Assembly: GCF_004027225.2 (NCBI RefSeq)
Contig: NC_044282.2
Span: forward strand, 66,263,225-66,327,224
Reading direction: 5' to 3'
Length of the DNA stretch: 64,000 nt
Origin: Strigops habroptila
Taxonomy: Eukaryota; Chordata; Aves; Psittaciformes; Psittacidae
Positions 38,001-47,818 of the stretch are shown one piece after another. How positions within the stretch are numbered: the first letter of the stretch is position 1; the number at the start of each line of letters is the position of its first letter. Both the position numbers and the translations under genes were made by a program. The notes under the pieces are model-generated. The model made no database searches. It was not told the origin of the DNA and saw only the letters and a program-made list of their open reading frames with translations.

Positions 38001-40561
38001 TGACCATTAGCATCATGTCATCATGCAGGATGCTCCAAACCCGCAGGCTGGTGTAGTTTCCCATCCGAAACCAGTGCATGGGCCTGGCTCTGTCCCTGTG
38101 CACCTCACCAGCCCTTCATCACACACCTGTGATACTGGCATGGAGCAGCCGGGGGCTGAGCCAGGATGCGGGGCTGCCCTCACCGTGGCTGCGGGGCTGC
38201 AGAGGAGGCGATGCTGCTGCTGCCATGTGGGAGGCCCAGGGCTCGGGAGGCAGCTCCTGGGGCTGGGGGCCCTCCAAGGGGACGCTCGGCTCTGCTTGGA
38301 GGAAAGTGCAGCTTTCACCGCCTCCCTCCCCGATCCCCCTCCTTCTCTCCTTTGCCTTTAGTCCTCTCCCTGTCTGCTTCTCACAGCTGCTGCCTTGGGG
38401 AGCCGGCCTTGGTGCGGGAGGAGGCTGCCTTCCCCTGCAAGGCTCAAGGGCGAGGGCAGCCACCTCTGCTCCAACCCACAAGTGGGGAGGATGGAGAGGG
38501 GACAGCAAAGAGGAGAGTCAGTACAGGCAGAGGATGAGCACGGCTGGCCTTGGAGGCAAAGCCCGGCTCTGTGGTTTGGGGCTGACGTGGCTTGCGTGGC
38601 ACTGTTGTGACTGGGGAGGCGTAGGGAAAGGGGGACGCGGCATAGGAGTGCCTCTCGTCCAAGGGAGGTTTTCAAAATGCTTAACAAGGAACAAGGAAGG
38701 AGTTTTCCTAAGTTGTCCTTAGAGCAGTCCTTCATGTGCACCCATCCACGCACATCCACAGCCGTTTTTCTCACAGCCATCATAGCTGGCCAGAAATTAT
38801 CCAAGGGAGCTCAGAGATAGAGACACGTACATCCATGTACTCACCTGTGAGACCCCGAAGTGACTGACAGCCACCGATCCCGGCTGTCGCGCACTACTGC
38901 AGGTCCCCTCCGCTTGCCTGCACTCACACGCACCAAGACGGATCCAAACCGCTCAGAGATGAGCCACTTGTGCCCTAAGAAAGGCTTCAAAGTGAAAGAG
39001 CAACAGCAACTTGAAGCTCTTTTGCAGCCCTTTTTGTTTTGGTTTGGTTGTTTTTCTCTTCCTTGCCCAGAGAATTGTTTGCGGGTGGAAGAGAAGGATG
39101 TTTAAATAGCTCCGCAGATCCATTTAGTAAAGTCAATATGCAGTTATGCAAAAGTCTGTGATAACGCACCCACGGATGCAGATAGCAGCGGGTTGTGCTG
39201 TCCTGGGGGCAGCCGGTGACACTTGGAGCGGGGACCCTCACACGCTCCCCTGCCTCCCCGGCCCCTCTCATGCCCAGGCACATCCCAGTGCCCGGTGCCG
39301 GGGGTCCGGCCGGGCTGTGCTCGGAGCGGCCCCGATGGGGCTGCGGGTCCCGGGAGCGCCCGCCCCGCACCGGCGGGCACAGAGCTTTGCTCCTCATTCT
39401 CCTTCATGTTATTAATTTATAACGCAGGTGTGATTTACACCCCAATTTTCCTGGATGGTGTCGTTTGTCGAGACCCATCTCCGCGGCCCCCCGGTCTCCC
39501 CGACCCGCCGCGCTCTGCAGCCCCATCCTCTGCTATCGGCACCGGAGGCGAGCCGAAATAGTGCGGTGATGGGCTCATTAGCCAAGCTGAAGAGGGGGTT
39601 AGGTAATACGGATGGAGCAATACTGAAAATTAGTTTTGGGGGAGAAGATGAAATGGAAAGGCTCTGACAAAACTCCGCTCTGGTCGAGTTCAGCCGGGGT
39701 TCTGTCAGATACTAGCACTCAATTCTCCGTGGCTTGAAACTGGGGGGTTATTTTGTTACTCGCTAATTTGTTTCTCGTACTATGTGGCAAGTACTTTCAA
39801 ACTCATTTAAAGGGTAAGATACTTTGTTCAACTTTTCAGAAGAGGGGCGCTCAACTTTTTACACCGACGGCACCGGATCGTTTAATTTGTGCTTTATGTA
39901 CGCTGAGGAAAGTATCCGTAATCCCTCGCTGCTATAAAAAATAATCAGACAGGTTGTTGTTTTCCTTCAAAGACAGACAGCGATTTTACCCGCCGAGACG
40001 AACTCGGAGCTGAACTTAGCCCCGCAGAAGTGGGGAAAGTCTCCAGAAAAAAAAAAAGGTATCGAATATTTTAGGCTAATGTCACCCTCTGTTGAACTCT
40101 GGCAAGTGGCTCTGAAGGCAGAGAGCTGTCGGAGTGAGTCTGCTACAAGTGGCAGAAGGGTTTCCTTATACCTTCATTTAACGTGTTTTAAACCTCCCGT
40201 TGTTCAGCTACGTGGGTGTCTCCGGCTTTTTAGGCTACGTGCGGGCATATGTGTGGATTGAGAATAGGCGCTTAGAGATCTTGGCTTTAAAAAAACCCTT
40301 TGAGCTCAAGCAGACTACTAGATTTTTATCTACATGTACAGCCGGCTGGTGACACTCTCTGTAAATAACGACGAGGGCTTTGCATTTCACAGCCCCTCTG
40401 CGCCTCTCGCCTCGCAAAAGTCAAGGGGTGTTTTTTAAAGGTCGGGTTTTTCAAAACAAAAAACAACCAAACAAAAAACTTTTTTTGGGGGGGGATCTTT
40501 TTCTGAAGTTTGTTTTTTCTGAGGAGAGCATCCCAGGAGCCACGGAGCGCAGAGTGGGCAC
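38001..40561. other. CpG-rich upstream patches
   Basis: No exon is recognised. GC-rich, CpG-containing patches lie at about 38060-38330 and 39180-39560. They are separated by AT-richer DNA, including 39560-39960, which has a unique-sequence, enhancer-like look. Long frames here are present on both strands at once, as expected from GC-rich DNA with few stop codons. Mammals have antisense lncRNAs upstream of MEIS1, and a counterpart could start here, but nothing in the sequence demonstrates one. Confidence 0.5.
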
Positions 40562-40815
40562 GGAGAGGGGAGAAGGGAGAGAGGAGAAAGGATAGATGAG
40601 AGAAGAGAGGGGGAAAGGAAGGAGAGAGGAGAGAGGAAAAGGAAGGAGAGATGAGAGAGAAGAAGGGAGAGGGGAAAAGAGGCTGGATAGAGGGAGAGGA
40701 GAGGGGAGAGAGGAAAGGGAAGAGGAGAGAGAGGAGAGAAGGCAGAGGAGAGAAGAGATTGAGGAAAGGGGAGAGAGAAGAAGGGAGAATGAAAAGGGGA
40801 AAGCGGAGAGGGGAA
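40562..40815. repeat. Polypurine (GGA/GAGA) tract of about 250 bp
   Basis: Nearly every + strand base is A or G, with a handful of T and very few C interruptions. The tract is built from GAGAG, GGAGA and AAGGGA units without a fixed period. Such homopurine-homopyrimidine DNA can form triplex (H-DNA) structures, which is known chemistry and not shown here. It lies about 4 kb upstream of the CpG-island promoter. Long frames through it encode only Arg, Glu, Gly and Lys repeats and are not genes. Confidence 0.93.
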
Positions 40816-43439
40816 TCACCAAGCCTGGCTGCGTCTGCCCGGGCGCATCCGCGGCTCGGGCACGGGCAGAGGCTCTGGAACTTAAAACGGCGACGTGCGG
40901 GCTTCGTCTAAGCCGAGACTAATGCTGTGCTGGCGTAACCCCCGCTCCTGCTGCCCATCCGAAGGGTGGCTGCCACCGCGGCCCCAAGGCAAGCGGTGCA
41001 TCGGGAACATCCTCAGGGGTGTCTGCGCGGGCTGGGGGCTCCCCCTGCCCCGTGGGCTGAAGCCGGGTCGTGCCGGGGAGAAGTTTTAAACCATTCGCAA
41101 ATATTTACCCCTTTTTTCTTTTTTTCCCCTCTCCTACATATTTAGCTGATGTCCAGCTGCCTCCCACGGGTGAACTCAAACCATCTTTAACATGCCCCCC
41201 GCCATAACGCAGCTGATTGCTTTGCGCTCTGCACTCAATAACCCCCCCGAGCACCTAGAAGTGGAGGTTTTATACAACTATACAGGTGTAACCGAAGGAA
41301 ATAATAATTGCGTCTGCCGGTTTTCTGTCCGCGGTCGCTTTTTTTTCCCCTTTTGCAGAGAAACTTGGCGCCTCCGGCTCCTCCAAATTGCCTAAAACTG
41401 TAATTTTCTCCCGTAAAAAGTTTGAAGGTGTTTCTGAGTGTAGTTTCTCCGTCCCCCAGTAGACGGCACAACAGCTCAATCCTTCGGATGCAAAACAGCC
41501 GAGTAGCTTTTTTCCCTTTTAATTAAGCAGGCAGAGTTTTACCCCGCAATTTTATTATTATTATTATTATTTCATTCAACGAGAAGTCTAGTAATATCGA
41601 TAGCAAAGGGAGAGGGCATGGCATAGGCAGGGAGTAAAGGAATGCGGCGGGCAGCTGGGCTAACGACAGGTATCGCAGCGGACACGGGAGCGGAGGCAGC
41701 GCTTCCGAATTAATCCGAATGAACTTGTGGCGCCTTAGATCGTGGAAGACAAAAACTGAATATAAAAAACCCCCACACCATCACTATATTGCTGATGGGC
41801 TCTGGGGTTGTTCAGGGGGTTTAGGGTGAAATGATCTGACTATAGCGGGGAATGGGAAGGCGCCGGCGGGCAGGGGCTGGGGCCGGCTCTGCGCTGCCTG
41901 GCCCGGGCAACCCCCGAGGTGCCACCGCGGGGGCATCCCGGCAGCCGCCGGCGGTGCTGTCCCTGAAAGGCTCCTTTTGTGTGCGGGTGCCTTCCCTCCC
42001 GCCACCGGCACCGCCGCCGGAGAAGTCGAATTGACAAAAATCCCGGCCAGTAACTCATTTCCCAGTTAATTTTATTAAAGAAATTTATAGCGGTGTTTAG
42101 AAAGTTTTAAGACAACCGTAAATTTTATTGGGAATATTTTATGAAGCCCTCCATTTAATTAATCAAAGACCCCCATAACTTCTGCAAACGCCAGGGCCGG
42201 CAGTGGGGAGGTGGGGGGGGAGCGGGGAGCCCCCCTTTTCCTTCGCGGGCCGCTCCGCCGGTCCGGGATCGCCCGCCCCGGGCTGCCGGCGGCCTTCGGG
42301 ACCGAGCGGCGCTGGCTGCGGGCAGTGGGTGACCCCGGGCCTCATCCCCGGCCCGGCCCAGTTGTCTGGAGCAGGAGCGGGCCAACAGCCCCCGAAAGTC
42401 CGGGCGCTGCACTTCATCTGCTCCCCTAAATCCCCAGTAGTTCCCCTCCTTTTACTATCACTCCCCCCCTTGGGTCTGTCCTTTAATAGGTCTTTAAACA
42501 GGATTGGGGTTTGTTTTCTTTCTTTCCTTCCCCATCCCTCTTCCAAGCGTTTCATCAGACTCTGACTTTTCGGGTATCTCCGCATGTATCGCCTCCCCTC
42601 TTCCCCCCTTATCTGAAGCATTCCTGGATTATCTGTCGGCCGCCTTTCAAACGCTTTCTTCTGCGGTTTCTTGTTTGTTTGTCTCTTCTGGTTGTTCCTA
42701 TTTCAGTTTTCAGATTTCAATATTAATGGTGAAAGAGCACACTTGGATGCTAATTCCACCCCCCACACATCCCCCTCCTCACCACAAATCCCTGCTAGGA
42801 AGGCGGCAGGGAAGCCAGCTAGAAAACATTTGATTGTTCCTAGGTATGACTAATTCTTTCCTTAAGCTGGGAAATTCAGCCTGATTAAAAGCCTCATTTA
42901 TTATCCGATAAGCAAATGGACCCAGATTCCACCTCGCGGAGGAGGCTCCCTTGCTCTCCAGACGCCTTTTTTTTTTTTTTTGCCTCAGCTCAGTGCACCC
43001 CTTAGCAAAAGGCCCCAGGGGTCTGGGGAGGGGGGGGCAGCCGGGGCCGCGCAGCGCTCCGCAGCGAGGCCGCTGCCCGGCCCGGGCACCACCAACCCCC
43101 CTTGCTCTTGGCTTTTTGATTTTTCTCTTACCTCTAATTTGCTTTTTCCCTCCCTATCCCTTTTCAGCGGGAAGCGTCAATAGATCCCTGCAAAACAGCA
43201 AGTTTTGGCCAAAAAAATAAAAGAAATAAAGAGGCGGCAGCGGGGCGAGATGCTGCGCGGGTGCTGCCGCCGCCGCAGGAGTTTACCGAGACAGCGCGGA
43301 ACTGTCCGTTTACTTTCTCCCCCTTTAATAGGTGATTAATTGCTGCTCGGATTAGGCTATTTTTTTCCCCCTTTTTTCCTTCTTTTTTCTCTTTTATGGC
43401 CGGCACCTCGCAAGCGGAGAAGCGCGCAGCGCGGTTGCT
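40816..43439. other. Proximal upstream region: alternating CpG-rich and AT-rich islands
   Basis: No gene is seen. CpG-rich patches lie at about 40820-41075, 41830-42040, 42190-42415 and 43020-43095. Between them are AT-rich unique stretches, notably 42055-42175, which has several TTTAT, TTAAT and TAATTAAT type homeobox cores. An ATT microsatellite lies at about 41550-41570. This mosaic is typical of the broad CpG domain around developmental transcription factor genes. Individual enhancers cannot be called. Confidence 0.5.
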
Positions 43440-43640
43440 CGCAGCCAGCCCCGAGAGCAATAACTGTTTGCTAATTGTAAAACCCTTATCCAGAATGAGG
43501 TTTGGGCAAACAATTTGTACGCCTGTAATTACATTGTAAAAGTGTTTTAGGCTGGGTTGCGCGGAATTAAGCTTATAAAGGCCTGGTGGAGACGCTGGGA
43601 AAGGGGTTTATTTTTTATTTTTTAGGGGCTTTTGCTTGAT
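43440..43640 (+). promoter_or_regulatory. Candidate conserved block with a TATA-like box at 43574-43579
   Basis: An AT-rich unique block with TAATTA-type and CAATTTG cores sits between two CpG-rich segments. It ends with TATAAAGG (TATAAA at 43574-43579), a good match to a TATA box in the MEIS1 direction. It is about 0.9 kb upstream of the CCAAT-box promoter and could serve an alternative upstream start. There is no transcript evidence, and an isolated TATAAA is common by chance. Confidence 0.3.
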
Positions 43641-44479
43641 TTTTTTTTTTTTTTTTTTAGGGGGGAAAGGAGAAGGGCATGGGAGAGGAGAGCAGCGCGT
43701 CTTCGGGAGCTCAGAGTCCCCGCAAGGGACCTGTGAGATGGGGACTGGGATCGAGCGCTGGTCCCCGGGTATATCAATGCAGAGATCAGCCCCACGGCAG
43801 TGGCTCGGCTCCCGCCGCGGACGCGCGGGGCGGGTGTGGGGGTAGCGGATTAAATCGGCTCTTACCTGAGAGGTCTTTATTTCCCTCGCCGGGATAAAAG
43901 GCCGGTCCTAGCGGGAAGGGGGGCGGTAGGGGGATAAGGGAGAATCAGAACGGGTTTCCCTGAAGTTTGAGACGTGGCGGCGGGAGCCGAGCCGCTGCCC
44001 GCCACCCCTGGCGCCCCGGCAGCGGAGCAGCTTTCTCTGCCTTGGGGGTTTGACCGAAGCAACCCTCCTGCCACTCCCCCCCATCCCCAGCAGCTCACTC
44101 GGGGACCGCTGCACCGGGCTACCGGGCGGCGAGGGTTATCCCTCTTCCCACCTCCCCTCCCGGCGCAGGGGATGCGATGGGGCCAGGGCAGCACTCCCCT
44201 TCAGCGCCCGGCCGGGGCTCCGTGCAGGTACGGGAAGAGAAAGAGGGAGGAAGGGACACGGCTCTCAGCTCCGGGACGGCGAGGAGGGATGGCTGTGCTT
44301 TCGGACGGGAGCGGACCGCGGCTACGCGGACAGAGGGCGCCGGGGGGGACGCTCCCCGCGTAAGGCAGCGCGGCCGCGGAGCCGGTGGGGACGGGCGGTG
44401 GGAGGGGGGGGGAATCGAGCCGGGGCACCCCCCCACCATCCCCGCGGCGCGCCGGTCCGAGCCCCGCTTCCCGCCCGGA

Positions 44480-44519
44480 CCAATGGGGGCGCGGCGCGGG
44501 GCGGTGCGGCGCTGATTGG
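44480..44519. promoter_or_regulatory. Paired inverted CCAAT boxes (NF-Y type)
   Basis: GACCAATGGG, with CCAAT at 44480-44484, and CTGATTGGTC, with ATTGG at 44515-44519, face opposite ways about 35 bp apart. Both have good NF-Y flanks (ACCAATGG and TGATTGGT). Two CCAAT boxes spaced a few helical turns apart are a known arrangement in CpG-island promoters. Confidence 0.7.
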
Positions 44520-44965
44520 TCGGCGGCGGCGCGGCGGCGGCGGCCGGGGGCCGGGTGAGCTCACTCGGCCGGCGGCCGCGGGGGGAGCCGCCGGGGAGGG
44601 GGGGGGGGGGGAGGGAGAAGGCAGGAGGGGGAGCGAGGGGCGGGCAGCGGCGCGGCCCCGGGGCGCTGCGCGGGCGCGGAGCGGGGCGGCGGCGCCGTCA
44701 GACAAAGGGGCTGGGAGAGCCCCCACACCCACCCGTGCGGGGGGTGCACACACCGGCTGGGGCGGGGATGGAGAGGGGGGGCGCAGAGGGCAGGGCCGGG
44801 AGGGGGCGGTGTATCCACCACCACCACCACCCCCCTCCCTTGCCCGTCGGGACGGGGGCGCGTCGCTGCGCGGGCGCGGGGCGGGCGGCGCGCCCCCCTG
44901 CGCCGGTGGCGGAGTTGCTGCCGCCCAGCGCATTGTGTAAGACGCGACCTGTTATGGCCACCACT

Positions 44966-44973
44966 ACTTCCGG
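44966..44973 (-). promoter_or_regulatory. ETS-family site (ACTTCCGG)
   Basis: ACTTCCGG is the complement of CCGGAAGT, the high-affinity GABPA/ELK-type ETS site often found near transcription starts of CpG-island promoters. It lies just after an ATGGCC in good initiation context at 44954. Binding itself is not shown. Confidence 0.5.
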
Positions 44974-45017
44974 GTTCCCGCAGTCTGCTCCAGCCCGGCG
45001 CTGCGCTGCGCTCGCCG

Positions 45018-45047
45018 CGGCGGTGGCGGCGGCGGCGGCGGCGGCGG
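45018..45047. repeat. CGG triplet repeat (about 10 units)
   Basis: Two CGG units, one TGG interruption and seven further CGG units lie inside the promoter CpG island or early leader. CGG tracts in leaders are length-variable in vertebrates and form stable secondary structure. Confidence 0.9.
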
Positions 45048-45316
45048 ACGCCCGGCAGCGCGCGGCCCGCGGCGGCAGCGCCGCGCCTCCCCCCTTCCCC
45101 CTTTCCCCCCCTTCCCTCCTCTCCCCGCTGCCCTTCCTCCCGCGCCCGCCCCGCACGGCACCGTACGGCACGGCACGGCGCGGCGCTCCGCCCGGCACCC
45201 GCGCCCGCGCCCAGCCCGCCTCCGCCAGCCGCGCCCGGCGGCCGCGCAGGGGCAGAGCGAGCCGGCGCCGGCGAGGAATTAGGAGCGATCCGAGGAGGAG
45301 CGAAAAAACCCCCCCC

Positions 45317-45520
45317 ATCATCATCATCATCATCATAATAACCATAATAAAAGGAGAGCCGGCGCGTTAGCGAGCCTTTTTAATTTTTAATTTTTCCCCC
45401 TCCTCTTCCTCCTTCTCTTCCTCCCTCCTCGATTTTTAATCTTTTTTTATTTTTTATAAATTTTTCTTTTTTTATATTTTTTCCCCTTTTTTTTTTTTTT
45501 TTTTCTTTTTCCTTTTGGGT
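45317..45520. repeat. ATC microsatellite and T-rich low-complexity tract
   Basis: An ATC trinucleotide run at 45317-45336 and an ATAATA stretch are followed from about 45377 by alternating T-rich and CCTCCTTCC pyrimidine blocks. The tract ends with a long T run near 45488-45504. It separates the GC-rich island from the PBX-MEIS site and coding leader. Confidence 0.85.
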
Positions 45521-45618
45521 GAGCGCGCTCGAAAATTTAACATTTGAGGTGTCCTGCGCGGTGGGAGCACACGCAGCGGATCATCATCAGTCATTCACCA
45601 CCTTGACAACCTCGCCTG

Positions 45619-45628
45619 TGATTGACAG
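45619..45628 (+). promoter_or_regulatory. PBX-MEIS composite site TGATTGACAG
   Basis: The decamer TGATTGACAG is an exact match to the consensus composite element: a PBX half-site TGATT joined to the MEIS/TALE half-site TGACAG. It lies about 490 bp upstream of the MEIS1 start codon. Another TTGACA core sits 15 bp upstream. Since the gene here encodes a MEIS protein, autoregulation with PBX is the natural inference. Whether it is in the promoter or transcribed leader depends on the true start. Confidence 0.7.
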
Positions 45629-45646
45629 CCGGAGTGGCAAAAAGCC

Positions 45647-45670
45647 ATGAGACTTGGTAGTTGGGTTTGA
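45647..45670 (+). other. Upstream ORF 1 (7 codons plus stop)
   Basis: An ATG in a GCCATGA context opens a seven-codon frame (MRLGSWV) ending in TGA at 45668-45670. It would count as an uORF only if transcription starts upstream of it. Short uORFs can reduce initiation at the main start. Confidence 0.4.
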
Positions 45671-45680
45671 GGGGCACTTT

Positions 45681-45870
45681 AAAAAAAAAAAAAAAAAGGG
45701 GGGGGGAAAAAAAAAAAAGGGAAAGAGAAAAAAAAAAAAAAACTGATTTGGGGAAAGGATATTTGCTTTCGCCCCGCTGCTGTCTTGGAAACGAGAGGGA
45801 GAGTAAGAGGGAGAGACAGGGAGAGAGGAAAGAAAGAAAGAAAAAAGAAGGAAGGAAGGAGGGAGAGTTG
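45681..45870. repeat. A/G homopolymer and GA-rich low complexity in the leader
   Basis: Runs of 17 A, 9 G, 12 A and 15 A lie between 45681 and 45742. After a short unique stretch comes a GAGA/GAAA/GGAA purine tract to about 45870. These runs are likely to vary in length between individuals and are prone to sequencing error. Confidence 0.9.
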
Positions 45871-45920
45871 ATTTTTTTTTTTTCTTCTTCTATTTTTTTT
45901 TTTTTTTGCCTCCTTTTTTA

Positions 45921-46001
45921 ATGCTGAGTTACCGTATCGCTTCGCTGAGATCCAGCAAGCCGAAGATTTTACTCGATTGCTTCCATTGCTGGCGACGCTA
46001 A
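45921..46001 (+). other. Upstream ORF 2 (26 codons plus stop)
   Basis: An ATG at 45921-45923 opens a 26-codon frame that starts MLSYRIASLRSS and ends at the TAA at 45999-46001, 117 bp before the MEIS1 ATG. It lies in the most complex and probably most conserved part of the leader. Its peptide resembles nothing I know. If transcribed it would be scanned before the main start. Confidence 0.5.
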
Positions 46002-46118
46002 GGGATTTTTGCATTTTTTGGGGGGGTGAGGGGGGGGGAACTTCGCGTTTCTTTCTTTTCACACTGGCCTTAAAGAGGATATATTAGAAGTTGAAGTAGG
46101 AAGGGAGCAAGCAGGCCG

Positions 46119-46130
46119 ATGGCGCAAAGG
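46119..46130 (+). CDS. MEIS1: MEIS1 coding exon 1 (residues 1-4)
   Basis: MEIS1 is a nuclear TALE-class homeodomain transcription factor. It binds TGACAG-type sites, usually with PBX and HOX partners, in haematopoiesis, limb, eye and heart development. This exon contributes only M-A-Q-R: ATG GCG CAA AGG, followed directly by the donor GTACGT at 46131. The same four-residue first exon is characteristic of the MEIS family. An in-frame stop 27 bp upstream (46092-46094) rules out an extension. The start context is CCGATGG, with +4 G but no purine at -3. The next exon continues in phase 0 with Tyr-Asp-Glu-Leu-Pro, as expected. Confidence 0.96.
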
Positions 46131-47818
46131 GTACGTATTAAAAAAAAAAATGGATTTCAAATGTGAAATAATATTGAAACGTGGCTGACAGAGACGCTGC
46201 GAGAAAAGTTTCTTCTTTTTTTTTCATTTCTTTTTTCTTTTTTCCTTCCCCCCCCCCCCCCCCCCCCCCCCGGAGCAGGGGCACAAAGCGGTGTCCTGGA
46301 GCGGGAGGATTTATCAGTTGTACTTGTAGACTTAAAACCTGTATATATTGATATTTTCTTGATTCTTTTACTCCCCACCCCGGATCTCTCAGGGAAAAGG
46401 CAAGCTTTTCTATACATTAATGACATGCAGGCATGTAAGTGAATATGTCCGAGCCTCTGTATTTGTTGGTTTTGTAGCTCTAGTCCTACCAATGTCTTTT
46501 TTAAAGTCACCAGTGCTTGAAATATTTGAATGTGTGCATGTCTCTGAGCATTTTGCTGTGTTGGTGATGATATACCGCTGCACTTTCGGAACAGAACTTC
46601 TAGCTGGGAGTAAGCACAACTTTTTTTTCTTTTTTTCTTTTTTTTTTTTTCCTCCTTTTATTCTTCCTTTCCCCCCCCCCTTTTTTTTATATTGAGTCAC
46701 AAAAGGTGCAGTGCAGTGGGCAAAGAAAAAAGCTGTTTTAAAAAGGAAAGTCACTTTAATTTGAATTAGAGGTTAGCAGCATGCACTGCCCTGTGTATTG
46801 TTGTTTCTATTTTGGGTGCGATCTCCTGGTTTTTGCTTCCAACAACCTCCTAAATTGAAGTTTTGTGTAAAAAAATAAATCGGCCGGAGCCGGGTGAGCG
46901 GGGATTTGGGGAAGGGGAAAAGCCCTGCAAAGAAGTTTTCTTGCCTCATTTGCCTGCCGCCCCTCGGAGTGCTGGTTGGGAAAGAAAGTTCCTCTGCTGA
47001 CAACTTGCCTTTTACTCTCTCGGTCCAAGCAAGTGTCAGGGATCTTTAAAAGTGTTTATTCACACCTTCGCTTTTAATAGATGAAAAGTGGCCGTTTCCC
47101 CCGCTGCCTGGGAACCGCGTTCGCTTTCGCTCCTTAATCTTTAACAAAGAAAACTCTTTTTAAAAAAAAAAAAAAAAAAAAAAGAGGCATTCCCAAAATC
47201 CCGAGAGCCCGGGCAAACGTTTCCAGCCTTTCGGCTTTAAAAGTGCCTTCGTGTGGAATTGCTGAAAAACCTCAAAATACCCATTTTTTTTTTTTTTTTA
47301 ATTATTTTAATTTTTCCCCCCCTTTTTTTTTTTTTACCGCTGCTGAACTTTTCGCATCCTCGCCGGGTTAGGTACCTGACTTCTTATCAGCGGGAAAAGT
47401 TTAGCGGAGGGAAGCTCGGGCTCCGTGAGCCGTTTCCATTCACGAGGAGGGCTTGGGAAGTTTGGGGATGGGGATTCCCCCCCCCACACCCACCCTTTTT
47501 TAAAAGTCATTTATTATTTATTATGATTATTTCTTCTCCGCCCCAGGCTCGGAAGAGCTGGGGCCGTGCTGGGCTGCGCTGCTCCGGCCCCGGTGCTCCC
47601 CGGGGCGGCGTTTCCCTCCCCGGGGCTGGCGGCTGCACCGGGAGCGGGGCGGTGGAGCGGGGGGGAAGGAAGAACCGGCGGCGCGAAGCCCGGGCGCACC
47701 CCGGGGGGAAGCGGCTTCTCTCGGTGGGGGGAGGAGGACGGGGACACGGGGGCCGGTTCTGCTGCAGGGGGTGCTGCCCGCCCCCCCCTGATGCCTGTCC
47801 GCTCTCTGTGCCCCGCAG
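46131..47818 (+). other. MEIS1 intron 1 (1688 bp)
   Basis: The intron runs from donor GTACGT at 46131 to acceptor CCCCGCAG at 47811-47818, phase 0. It contains a run of 24 C (46248-46271), several T-rich tracts (about 46621-46650 and 47285-47335), an A run at about 47162-47183 and, at the 3' end, the start of the exon 2 CpG island. No alternative exon was recognised. Confidence 0.9.
46248..46271. repeat. Poly(C) run of 24
   Basis: Twenty-four consecutive C lie about 120 bp after exon 1. The complementary G run can form a G-quadruplex and the C strand an i-motif in vitro, by known chemistry. Homopolymers of this length are often mis-sized by sequencers. Confidence 0.9.

Larger units (their letters stand above)
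43780..45300 (+). promoter_or_regulatory. MEIS1 promoter CpG island
   Basis: This is a dense CpG island, extremely rich in GCG, CGG and CCG steps, immediately upstream of the first MEIS1 exon. It contains GC boxes (for example GGGGCGGGG at 44759-44767), a pair of opposing CCAAT boxes (44480-44519) and an ETS-type ACTTCCGG (44966-44973). There is no TATA box in the core. Such TATA-less CpG-island promoters usually start transcription at several sites, and the exact start cannot be read from the sequence. The many long frames on both strands here (up to about 296 codons, rich in Arg, Gly, Ala and Pro) result from scarcity of stop codons and are not proteins. Confidence 0.85.
45540..46118 (+). 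other. MEIS1 5' leader (approximate)
   Basis: This is the likely 5' untranslated part of the first exon. Its left boundary is uncertain by several hundred bases because the transcription start is unknown. It is unusually low in complexity: A runs at 45681-45697, 45707-45718 and 45728-45742, nine G at 45698-45706, and a GGGAGAGA/GAAA/GGAA tract at about 45790-45870. It holds two complete upstream ORFs. An in-frame TGA at 46092-46094 closes the frame 27 bp before the start codon, which confirms that translation of the main ORF begins at 46119. Confidence 0.6.

Noticed and set aside
40596-40922. 108-codon frame in the purine tract
   Set aside because: Low-complexity Arg-Glu-Gly-Lys translation of a polypurine repeat.
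44050-45370. Long frames of 200-296 codons on both strands in the promoter CpG island, including one with a good-context ATG at 44954
   Set aside because: All are Arg/Gly/Ala/Pro-rich, overlap on opposite strands and end in microsatellite-coded Ile runs. They are explained by scarcity of AT-rich stop codons in the island.
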